From an uncultured Prevotellaceae bacterium (GTDB taxonomy: Bacteria > Bacteroidota > Bacteroidia > Bacteroidales > Bacteroidaceae): DNA of 34,701 bases. This document shows positions 26,772 through 33,329 of the stretch, in pieces; positions within the stretch are counted from its first letter, which is position 1; every line of letters begins with the position of its first letter. The notes under the pieces are model-generated. The model had not been told where the DNA came from, did not search any database, and saw only the letters and a program-made list of their open reading frames with translations. Location of the stretch: assembly GCA_902765585.1 (NCBI GenBank), contig CACXAG010000029.1, positions 1 to 34,701 on the forward strand, read 5' to 3'. The position numbers and the translations under genes are program-made.

Positions 26772-28170
26772 AAAGGAACCAGCCCGTATACGTCACGCCA
26801 ATGCTGACGCTCGGCTCGTTGTTGTACGGCTGCTTATAGAGCGGGCTGTCGGAAGTCAGTCCGTTGTTGTTCGGTTTCTCGAAGAAACGATAGGAGAATT
26901 CGCCCTTGATAGTCACCTGCTTCACCGGCTGGTAGTTCACACCAACGACGGTGCGGTATTTCTTCGTGTACTTATACATCGACTCATACGTCCCACTCGC
27001 CATTGTATTATAGTGCTCAAAACGTCCAAATACGAACAGTTTATCACTATTCTCCTTTCGTTTTTCACTTTTCATTAGGGCGATGCCCGCCAAGACATCG
27101 TAGCCCGCCTCTATGGCATACGCCACAGCATTACTACCGATGTTCGAGTAGTGGTGCGGGTTGCCGTCCTGATATTTATGGTGCGTCCAGTTGGCCTGGT
27201 TATAGGCCGAGATGGCGTCAGCGTCAGCAAAGTGGGCATAGTCGACGTTGCCACGCACAATCCAGTTCCAGCGGTTCAGCGTGAAGTCGAGGGCCACTAT
27301 GCCCAGCGCACCCGTCACGTCATCGTACTGACTGCCCGGCGTGCGCAGTGTATTGCGGAAGGTGTAGCCGTAATAACCACTCACGCCCACGCGCAAACCT
27401 TTTATAGTATAGTTGTCAATGCGAACGGCACCGGCGTAGTTGTTGGCGACCTTGAACTCATACGGACTCGTGGCACCGTAGTGCACAAAACTCTCTGCCG
27501 TGAAGCTTTCCGAGTTCAGGCCAGACAAAAACTGTGCCTCGTAGCGCCATTCCTTCAGTCGGCCCCACAGCGAGAGGCCCACCTGGTGCCACGTATTGGG
27601 CATGATGGTGGCCTCGCCCTCCGGACGATAGACCGTAAAGAACTGGTTTGGCTCATGGTAGGCATTACTGTAGCCCACGGGGACGATAATCTCACCAGCT
27701 TTGATGTTGAACTTGCCACCCGCGAATGCCTTGTTCACCCAGAACTGCTCGATATTCACTTCACCGCCCTTCTCCACCTCGGCCTCATACTCGCCAGCTT
27801 CCTCGGCCTCTATCTCCACGGCAGTACCGTTGCCGCCATGCTCAAACTCTATCTCCGAACCCATCGTCCAACCCTTGCCGAAATCGTAGCCCAAATTCAG
27901 ACAGACATGCGGCAGGTCGAAGCGACCATGACTCTTGTCGTTGGCATAATTCTCAGGCGCCTTATACCTATTAAAACTCTGACTGTAGAAGTTGCGGGTC
28001 ATCACGGCCTCGCCATAGCCGCCAATGTGCAGGCGCGACAGGGCATCTGTCACCTTGTCTGTCTTTGTAGCCTGCCGGGTAGCGCCTGTAGTGGCATCCA
28101 CATCGGCATCCTGGGCCATTGCGCCGAGGCCCATGAGGGCCAGTAATGCTGTAACTACGCTTTCTTTCAT
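26770..28170 (-). CDS. Outer-membrane beta-barrel protein, porin-like
   Basis: 466 residues with a signal peptide (1-19, ends AMA-QD) and a C-terminus of alternating hydrophobic residues ending in Phe-Leu (SIGVTYTGWFL), typical of outer-membrane barrels. Starting at LHIGGYGEAVMTR, strands alternate through the protein, and the style resembles phosphate-selective porin O/P-type proteins. A strongly acidic loop (about residues 117-136, EIEAEEAGEYEAEVEKGGEV) lies next to EHGGNG and could bind cations. The region around MKSEKRKENSDK is encoded by a 7-base repeat array and probably forms a variable loop or turn. It is the first gene of the four-gene operon, about 140 bases past a good promoter. 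A role in letting an iron source cross the outer membrane is inference from the neighbours. Confidence 0.82.
   Translation of the reverse strand: MKESVVTALLALMGLGAMAQDADVDATTGATRQATKTDKVTDALSRLHIGGYGEAVMTRNFYSQSFNRYKAPENYANDKSHGRFDLPHVCLNLGYDFGKGWTMGSEIEFEHGGNGTAVEIEAEEAGEYEAEVEKGGEVNIEQFWVNKAFAGGKFNIKAGEIIVPVGYSNAYHEPNQFFTVYRPEGEATIMPNTWHQVGLSLWGRLKEWRYEAQFLSGLNSESFTAESFVHYGATSPYEFKVANNYAGAVRIDNYTIKGLRVGVSGYYGYTFRNTLRTPGSQYDDVTGALGIVALDFTLNRWNWIVRGNVDYAHFADADAISAYNQANWTHHKYQDGNPHHYSNIGSNAVAYAIEAGYDVLAGIALMKSEKRKENSDKLFVFGRFEHYNTMASGTYESMYKYTKKYRTVVGVNYQPVKQVTIKGEFSYRFFEKPNNNGLTSDSPLYKQPYNNEPSVSIGVTYTGWFL
27040..27074 (-). repeat. 7-base array inside the porin gene, five degenerate copies
   Basis: Plus-strand units TTTATCA, CTATTCT, CCTTTCG, TTTTTCA and CTTTTCA; on the coding strand they read TGAAAAG, TGAAAAA, CGAAAGG, AGAATAG, TGATAAA. 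They encode MKSEKRKENSDK. Confidence 0.6.
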
Positions 28171-28175
28171 CTTTC

Positions 28176-28286
28176 AATCATCAATTATCCATTATCAATT
28201 ATCATTGCATTGCATTGCAACGCCACACTCTGCTTGCAGAGAACGCCACACTCTGCTTGCAGAGAACGCCACACTCTCAAAGAGAG
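28176..28286. repeat. Stacked repeats in the porin leader: 7-base, 5-base and hairpin words
   Basis: In order on the plus strand: four 7-base units (AATCATC, AATTATC, CATTATC, AATTATC; 28176-28203), three CATTG units (28203-28217), then three hairpin units starting AACGCCACACTCT (28219-28241, 28242-28264, 28265-28286). The first two hairpin units have stem CTCTGC/GCAGAG and the third CTCTC/GAGAG. All lie in the 140-base porin 5' leader, so they would be transcribed. Confidence 0.88.
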
Positions 28287-28317
28287 AATTAGGAACGAAG
28301 CTCCGCAAAATCGGGTG

Positions 28318-28348
28318 CAAAGGTATACTGAAAAGTACAGCGCACCAA
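28318..28348 (-). promoter_or_regulatory. Promoter of the porin-imelysin-dihaem-ccsBA operon
   Basis: On the minus strand TTG (28348-28346), 20 bases, TACCTTTG (28325-28318). The start codon is about 150 bases downstream, leaving a long leader filled with hairpin repeats. Confidence 0.62.
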
Positions 28349-28416
28349 TACCTAAAAATGGTGAAATGGCTCTTTTTTGCCGCTTACCGCCCATCGCACA
28401 CCCCTAAAATACCTAA
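28343..28416. promoter_or_regulatory. Candidate operator between the divergent promoters
   Basis: AATACCTAA occurs at 28347-28355 and 28408-28416. The first copy abuts the -33 element of the porin promoter and lies within an inverted repeat CACCA (28343-28347) / TGGTG (28359-28363). The second lies 9 bases upstream of the -33 element of the regulator promoter. The spacing suggests one factor acting on both promoters; this is a guess from pattern only. Confidence 0.3.
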
Positions 28417-28425
28417 TAGTGATTA

Positions 28426-28456
28426 TTGTGCATATCGGAAATAATGCCTACCTTTG
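28426..28456 (+). promoter_or_regulatory. Promoter of the haemerythrin-LuxR regulator gene
   Basis: TTG (28426-28428), 20 bases, TACCTTTG (28449-28456), then the ATG at 28479. The box plus GCACCC is identical to that of the divergent operon promoter. Confidence 0.62.
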
Positions 28457-28478
28457 CACCCGGTAATCATTATTGAGT

Positions 28479-29438
28479 ATGAGAAATCAGAAGATGTATG
28501 AGGCGGACGACAAGATGATCTCGCTCATCCGCGACAACTACGACCTGCTGCAGATGCTGGGCAGTTTCGGCATCAGCCTCGGATTCGGCGACAAGACCGT
28601 ACAGGAAACCTGTGAGAACAACCACGTGGACACGTACACATTCCTGGCTGTGGTCAACTATACCATCAATGGCTACGGTGATTTTGAGGCCGACGAGCGC
28701 ATCTCCGTCCCCACCCTGCTCCACTATTTAGAAGCATGCCACGCCTATTTCCTCGACTTCCAGCTGCCCTACATCCGGCGCGAGCTGCAGGAGTCGCTGG
28801 ACGAACGCGAGTCGCTGGCCAAGCTCATCCTGCGCTTCTACGACGATTATGCCCACGAGATACGCCGCCACATGAAGTACGAGCAGAAGACGCTCTTCCC
28901 CTACGTGCAGTCACTCGTCGACGGACAACCGGCCAACGACTACAATGTGGACACCTTCTCCAAACACCACAGCGCGACTGACAAGAAGCTGCGCGAGCTG
29001 AAACTGCTTATCATCAAGTACCTGCCGATGGACGGTCTGCACAACAACCAGCTCACCGCCACCCTGCACGACATCTATGAGAACGAGGTGTGGCTGCGCC
29101 AGCATGCCGAGGTGGAGGACAACATCTTTGTTCCGGCCATACGCCGCATGGAACAGATAGTGAAACAGAGCGACGTGACGCGTAACATCTCCGACATGGT
29201 GTTCAAGGCTGGTGCCGGCCAGAACACCGATGCGCTCTCAGACCGCGAGAAGGACGTCATCATCGCACTCGTACAGGGCATGGCCAACAAGGAAATTGCC
29301 GACCACCTATGCATATCGGTCAACACCGTCATTACCCACCGCCGCAACATCGCCCGCAAGTTGCAGATACACTCCCCCGCCGGACTCACCATCTATGCCA
29401 TCGTCAACGGCCTCGTAGACATCTCCAGCATAGAGTAA
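28479..29438 (+). CDS. RIC/YtfE-like di-iron haemerythrin domain fused to a LuxR-type HTH regulator
   Basis: A 319-residue probable transcription regulator. Residues 8-60 resemble the ScdA/YtfE N-terminal domain but lack its Cys-Cys pair. Residues 75-225 form a haemerythrin-like four-helix part whose likely ligands are H88, H131, E135, H163 or H164, H209 and E213; the two H-x3-E motifs and the spacing match the E. coli YtfE iron ligands (H84, H129, E133, H160, H204, E208, from memory). Residues 252-314 are a LuxR/GerE helix-turn-helix: LSDREKDVIIALVQGMANKEIA, then SVNTVITHRRNI. YtfE/RIC proteins repair iron-sulphur clusters and react with NO; joined to a DNA-binding domain, the site would sense NO, oxygen or iron. 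It is divergent from the imelysin/dihaem operon, its likely target. An in-frame TTG at 28473 is less likely as a start. Confidence 0.85.
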   Translation: MRNQKMYEADDKMISLIRDNYDLLQMLGSFGISLGFGDKTVQETCENNHVDTYTFLAVVNYTINGYGDFEADERISVPTLLHYLEACHAYFLDFQLPYIRRELQESLDERESLAKLILRFYDDYAHEIRRHMKYEQKTLFPYVQSLVDGQPANDYNVDTFSKHHSATDKKLRELKLLIIKYLPMDGLHNNQLTATLHDIYENEVWLRQHAEVEDNIFVPAIRRMEQIVKQSDVTRNISDMVFKAGAGQNTDALSDREKDVIIALVQGMANKEIADHLCISVNTVITHRRNIARKLQIHSPAGLTIYAIVNGLVDISSIE

Positions 29439-29516
29439 GCGACAAAGAAGTTAAAACAAAGTACACATAGCAGCACAACCGTTCAACACGCTTTTTTTCT
29501 AAAATTCGTTAGAATA

Positions 29517-29548
29517 TTTGGTGGTTTGGAAAATTCTTCGTAATTTTG
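29517..29548 (+). promoter_or_regulatory. Promoter of recJ-recQ
   Basis: TTTG (29517-29520), exactly 20 bases, TAATTTTG (29541-29548): a full match to the Bacteroidetes pattern and the best promoter in the window. Confidence 0.7.
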
Positions 29549-29568
29549 GGGCGTACTATATACCAGTG

Positions 29569-29606
29569 CGGGCGGACAGCCCGTCAACAGAGGGGAAAGA
29601 CCCCTC
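29569..29606 (+). promoter_or_regulatory. Two hairpins in the recJ 5' leader
   Basis: CGGGC-GGACA-GCCCG (29569-29583) and GAGGGG-AAAGA-CCCCTC (29590-29606) stand side by side in the roughly 85-base leader, followed by an A-rich stretch up to the ATG at 29641. No T-run follows, so they are not ordinary terminators. Confidence 0.5.
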
Positions 29607-29640
29607 AACCCAAAGCGCAAGAAAATAAAAACAAATATAA

Positions 29641-31368
29641 ATGCAATTTAAATGGAATTACCAACCACCTACACCCGAAAAACAGCAAGCGGCTAAGGAA
29701 CTGGCCGAGAAGATCGGCATGAGTCCGACGCTCGCCACACTCCTCATTCAGCGCGGCATCAAGACGGAGAGCGCCGCCAAACGCTTCTTCCGCCCCATGC
29801 TCAACGAGCTGATTGACCCGTTCTTGATGAACGACATGGACGTTGCTGTAGACCGCCTGAACGATGCCATGGGCCGCAAGGAGCGCATCATGGTGTATGG
29901 CGACTACGACGTAGATGGTTGTACGGCAGTAGCTTTGGTGTATAAGTTTCTGCAGCAGTTCTATTCCAACATGGAGTACTATATCCCCGACCGCTATGAG
30001 GAGGGATATGGTGTCAGCCGCAAGGGAATAGACTATGCAGCAGAAGCTGGTGTGAAACTGATTATCGTCCTCGACTGCGGCATCAAGGCCGTCGAGGAGA
30101 TAGCGTATGCAAAGGAGCTGGGCATAGACTTCATCATCTGTGACCACCACGTGCCCGACGACGTGATGCCACCCGCCGTGGCCATCCTCAACCCCAAGCG
30201 CGAGGACTCCACCTACCCCTTCCACCACCTCTCGGGGTGCGGCGTGGGCTTCAAACTGATGCAGGCCTTTGCCAAGAACAACGGCATTCCCTTCTCGCGA
30301 CTCATTCCGCTGCTCGATTTCTGTGCGCTAAGCATAGCCGCTGACCTGGTGCCCATAGAGGGTGAGAACCGCACGCTGGCCTTCCACGGACTGAAACAGC
30401 TGAACATGAACCCGTCGACGGGACTGAAAGCCATCATCGACATCTGCGGCCTGACGGGGCGCGACCTGACGATGAGCGACATCATGTTCAAGATAGGTCC
30501 GCGTATCAACGCCTCGGGACGTATGCAGAACGGAACGGAGACAGTGACGCTGCTGGTGGAGAAAGACCTGAAACGGGCACTTGCTGAGGCCGTGCGCATC
30601 AACGAGTATAATGACCGGCGTCGCGACGTGGACAAGCAGATGACTGAGGAGGCCAACGAAATTGTCGCACGACTGGAGAGCCAACAGCACCAGCGCAGCA
30701 TCGTGCTCTACGACGAGGGATGGAAGAAAGGCGTGGTAGGCATTGTAGCATCGCGACTGACGGAGCTATACTTCCGCCCAACGGTGGTACTGACCATCCT
30801 CAACGGCGTGGCATCGGGCTCGGCGCGCTCAGTGGCAGGCTTCGACATCTACGAGGCCATCAAGTCGTGCCGCGACCTGTTGGAGAACTTCGGTGGACAT
30901 ACCTACGCCGTGGGCCTGACTATGAAGCAGGAGAATATCCCTGAGTTCCGCCGTCGATTCCAGGAGTACGTCGCCGGACACATCATGCCCGAACAGACAC
31001 AGCAGACGCTGGACATCGACATGGAGCTGGACTTCCACCACATCAACAAGCGCTTGCTAAACGAGCTGAAGAAGCTGGCACCGCACGGTCCCGGCAACGA
31101 GAAGCCGCTGTTCCTGACACGTAATGTCTACGACTACGGCACATCGAAGGTCGTAGGCCGCAACCAGGAGCACATCAAGCTGGAACTGGTGGACTCGAAG
31201 TCGGCAGTGGTCATGAACGGCATCGCTTTCGGACAGTCGGCAGCAGCGCGCTACATCAAGTCGAAGCGCTCGTTCGACATCGTCTACACCATCGAAGAGA
31301 ACACCTACAAACACGGCGAAATACAGCTGCAGATTGAGGACATCCAGCCGAGCGAGTCTGACAATTGA
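29641..31368 (+). CDS. recJ: Single-stranded-DNA-specific 5'-3' exonuclease RecJ
   Basis: Degrades single-stranded DNA 5' to 3' in recombination (RecF pathway), mismatch and base-excision repair; manganese-dependent DHH phosphoesterase. 575 residues, normal length. Motifs: YGDYDVDG (86-93), LDCGIKA (D145), CDHHVPDD with the DHH at 168-170, the SGCGVGFKLMQA motif, then GRINASGRM-like GPRINASGRMQNG, and in the DHHA1 part GWKKGVVGIVASRL and GGHTYAVGLTM. A C-terminal OB-like segment (HGPGNEKPLF onward) completes it. It has its own strong promoter and structured leader. RecQ, the helicase that feeds RecJ, starts 2 bases after its stop, so the operon makes functional sense. Confidence 0.96.
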   Translation: MQFKWNYQPPTPEKQQAAKELAEKIGMSPTLATLLIQRGIKTESAAKRFFRPMLNELIDPFLMNDMDVAVDRLNDAMGRKERIMVYGDYDVDGCTAVALVYKFLQQFYSNMEYYIPDRYEEGYGVSRKGIDYAAEAGVKLIIVLDCGIKAVEEIAYAKELGIDFIICDHHVPDDVMPPAVAILNPKREDSTYPFHHLSGCGVGFKLMQAFAKNNGIPFSRLIPLLDFCALSIAADLVPIEGENRTLAFHGLKQLNMNPSTGLKAIIDICGLTGRDLTMSDIMFKIGPRINASGRMQNGTETVTLLVEKDLKRALAEAVRINEYNDRRRDVDKQMTEEANEIVARLESQQHQRSIVLYDEGWKKGVVGIVASRLTELYFRPTVVLTILNGVASGSARSVAGFDIYEAIKSCRDLLENFGGHTYAVGLTMKQENIPEFRRRFQEYVAGHIMPEQTQQTLDIDMELDFHHINKRLLNELKKLAPHGPGNEKPLFLTRNVYDYGTSKVVGRNQEHIKLELVDSKSAVVMNGIAFGQSAAARYIKSKRSFDIVYTIEENTYKHGEIQLQIEDIQPSESDN

Positions 31369-31384
31369 TAATGCATTATCAATT
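31363..31384. repeat. 22-base perfect palindrome over the recJ stop and recQ start
   Basis: The core TTGATAATGCATTATCAA (31365-31382) is extended by AA and TT. It is the 7-base word GATAATG meeting its complement CATTATC, followed by AATTATT. It contains the recJ TGA and the recQ ATG. Confidence 0.9.
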
Positions 31385-33323
31385 ATTACTAAAAAAGTAC
31401 TGGGGCTACGATGACTTCCGCGGCATTCAGCGCGAAATCATCGAGTCCATAGGCAGCGGCCACGACACATTGGGACTGATGCCTACGGGCGGCGGCAAGA
31501 GCATCACCTTCCAGGTGCCGGCACTGGCACAAGAAGGCGTATGCATCGTCATCACCCCACTCATAGCCCTGATGAAAGACCAGGTGCACCACCTGCGCCA
31601 GTTAGGCATTGCGGCAGCAGCCATCTACAGCGGCATGCAGCACGAGGAGGTGCTGCGCACGTTGGATAACTGCATCCTCGGCAGTACCAAACTGCTCTAT
31701 GTGTCGCCCGAACGTTTGGGCAGCAGCCTGTTCCAGAAGAAGGTGTCGCACATGCACGTATCGTTCTTCACCGTCGACGAGGCACACTGCATCTCGCAGT
31801 GGGGCTACGACTTCCGGCCATCGTACTTAGAGATTGCCAACATACGCCTGCTGCATCCCGACGCTCCCGTTCTCGCTCTCACCGCCACTGCCACCCCCCG
31901 CGTCGTGGAGGACATCTGCGATAAATTGAGAGGTGAGAGGTCAGAGGTTTTCCGCGTGTTCCGCATGTCCTTCGAGCGCAAGAACCTGGCCTACCGCGTA
32001 CAGCACGCTTCGGACAAGCTCACCGCCCTCATCCAGGCCCTCTCCCAGCCCCAACATTCGTCGTTCATTGCAACGCCACACTCTCAAAGAGAGAACGTTG
32101 GCTCTGCCATCGTCTATGTGCGCAGCCGCCGTCATGCCCGCGAGGTAGCGGAGCACCTGTGCGAGGCAGGACTACCTGCCACCTTCTATCATGCTGGGCT
32201 AGACCATGCTGACAAAGACCGCCGCCAGCGTGACTGGCAGCACGACCGCGTGCGCATCATGGTAGCCACCAACGCCTTCGGCATGGGCATCGACAAGCCC
32301 GACGTGCGAACGGTTGTCCACTACGACTGCCCCGACTCTTTAGAGGCCTACTTCCAGGAGGCTGGACGTGCCGGGCGCGACGGACTGCCTGCACAAGCCA
32401 TCCTGCTCTACAACAGCAGCGACGACGGCAAGCTGCAGAAGCGCGTCGACGACACCTTTCCCCCACGCGATTATATTAAAGATGTATACGAACACCTGGC
32501 CTACTACTACCAGATAGCCACGGGCGACGGCTATGGCGTCAGCCACGAGTTCCACATTGAGGAGTTCTGCCAGCGCTTCCACCACTTCCCCATCCGCGTA
32601 CACTCGGCCTTGCAAATCCTGCAGCGGGCGGGCTACATCGACTACGACGAGGAGGCCGACCACCAAGCCCGCGTGCGGTTCCTGGTAGGACGCGACGACC
32701 TTTACCGTCTGGAAAAGACGACACCCGACGAGGAGCGCGTCATCGTAGCCCTGCTGCGCAACTACGGCGGACTGTTTGCCGACTACGGCTATATCGACGA
32801 GAGCACCGTTGCCCAGCAGGCAGGACTGACGCAGCCGCATACCTACGACATCCTTATGGCGTTGTCGCAACGTCACCTCATCAGCTTCATCCCACGGCGG
32901 CAGGTGCCTTACATCCGCTACATGCAGCGCCGCGAGGACAAGGAGCATGTCCAGATACCACGCAGCATCTATGAAGACCGGCTGGAACAGTACCGTGAGC
33001 GCATCGGGGCCATGCTACGCTACGTGCAGACCAGCGACCGCTGCCGTTCGCGCATGCTGCTGGAATACTTTGGGGAAAAGTCAGACCACAACTGCGGCCA
33101 GTGCGATGTATGTCTGGCAGAACAGGAACAGTTGGTGACCGACGAGGGACAACGCAACGCCAGTAAAAGAATCCTCGACTTACTGGGCGACCACCAGCGC
33201 CACCACATCACAGAACTCTACCGTCTGCAACTGCCGACGGAAGAGCTCAACAGCGCCCTCACCTGGCTCATCCAGGAAGAGCATATCCAACAAGCTGACG
33301 GATTCTTAGTTCTTACTTCTTAA
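31371..33323 (+). CDS. recQ: ATP-dependent DNA helicase RecQ
   Basis: 3'-5' DNA helicase of recombination and repair. 650 residues from the ATG at 31371; an upstream TTG (31365) lies in the recJ stop and is less likely. Motifs: 0 YWGYDDFRGIQREII, I MPTGGGKSITFQ, Ia TPLIALMKDQV, II VDEAHCISQWGYDFRPSY, III LTATATPRV, V ATNAFGMGIDKPDVR, VI QEAGRAGRDG; then the RecQ-Ct zinc site (CRSRMLLEYFGE, CGQCDVC) and winged helix. The HRDC domain is absent. Two stretches come from DNA repeats: residues about 186-194 (RGERSEV) and about 228-244 (SFIATPHSQREN), both before motif IV (SAIVYVRSRR). The last residues are also encoded by a 7-base array shared with the convergent gene. It pairs with recJ in one operon. 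Confidence 0.95.
   Translation: MHYQLLLKKYWGYDDFRGIQREIIESIGSGHDTLGLMPTGGGKSITFQVPALAQEGVCIVITPLIALMKDQVHHLRQLGIAAAAIYSGMQHEEVLRTLDNCILGSTKLLYVSPERLGSSLFQKKVSHMHVSFFTVDEAHCISQWGYDFRPSYLEIANIRLLHPDAPVLALTATATPRVVEDICDKLRGERSEVFRVFRMSFERKNLAYRVQHASDKLTALIQALSQPQHSSFIATPHSQRENVGSAIVYVRSRRHAREVAEHLCEAGLPATFYHAGLDHADKDRRQRDWQHDRVRIMVATNAFGMGIDKPDVRTVVHYDCPDSLEAYFQEAGRAGRDGLPAQAILLYNSSDDGKLQKRVDDTFPPRDYIKDVYEHLAYYYQIATGDGYGVSHEFHIEEFCQRFHHFPIRVHSALQILQRAGYIDYDEEADHQARVRFLVGRDDLYRLEKTTPDEERVIVALLRNYGGLFADYGYIDESTVAQQAGLTQPHTYDILMALSQRHLISFIPRRQVPYIRYMQRREDKEHVQIPRSIYEDRLEQYRERIGAMLRYVQTSDRCRSRMLLEYFGEKSDHNCGQCDVCLAEQEQLVTDEGQRNASKRILDLLGDHQRHHITELYRLQLPTEELNSALTWLIQEEHIQQADGFLVLTS
31925..31952 (+). 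repeat. 7-base array in recQ (GGTGAGA word)
   Basis: ATTGAGA, GGTGAGA, GGTCAGA and GGTTTTC abut. The word GGTGAGA is that of the eight-copy array in the monophosphatase gene at 33674-33729 (opposite strand). Confidence 0.65.
32071..32100 (+). repeat. Hairpin word inside recQ
   Basis: Outer arms CAACG (32071-32075) and CGTTG (32096-32100), inner arms CTCTC (32081-32085) and GAGAG (32089-32093) with loop AAA. Bases 32072-32093 are identical to 28265-28286 and differ at two positions from the trmN6 copy. Confidence 0.88.
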
Positions 33324-33329
33324 TTCTTG
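33302..33329 (-). repeat. 7-base array at the convergent recQ / monophosphatase ends
   Basis: Plus-strand ATTCTTA, GTTCTTA, CTTCTTA, ATTCTTG. It contains the recQ TAA stop (33321-33323) and, on the other strand, the monophosphatase TAA stop (33308-33306), and creates the 18-base overlap of the two genes. Confidence 0.82.

Noticed and set aside
28219..28286. CRISPR-like or riboswitch element
   Set aside because: The three units abut with no spacers, and no known riboswitch consensus is recognisable; they match the dispersed hairpin word instead.
33302..33329. Bidirectional terminator between recQ and the monophosphatase gene
   Set aside because: The array is not an inverted repeat with a strong stem; only a short TTCTTGAAGAA pairing is present.
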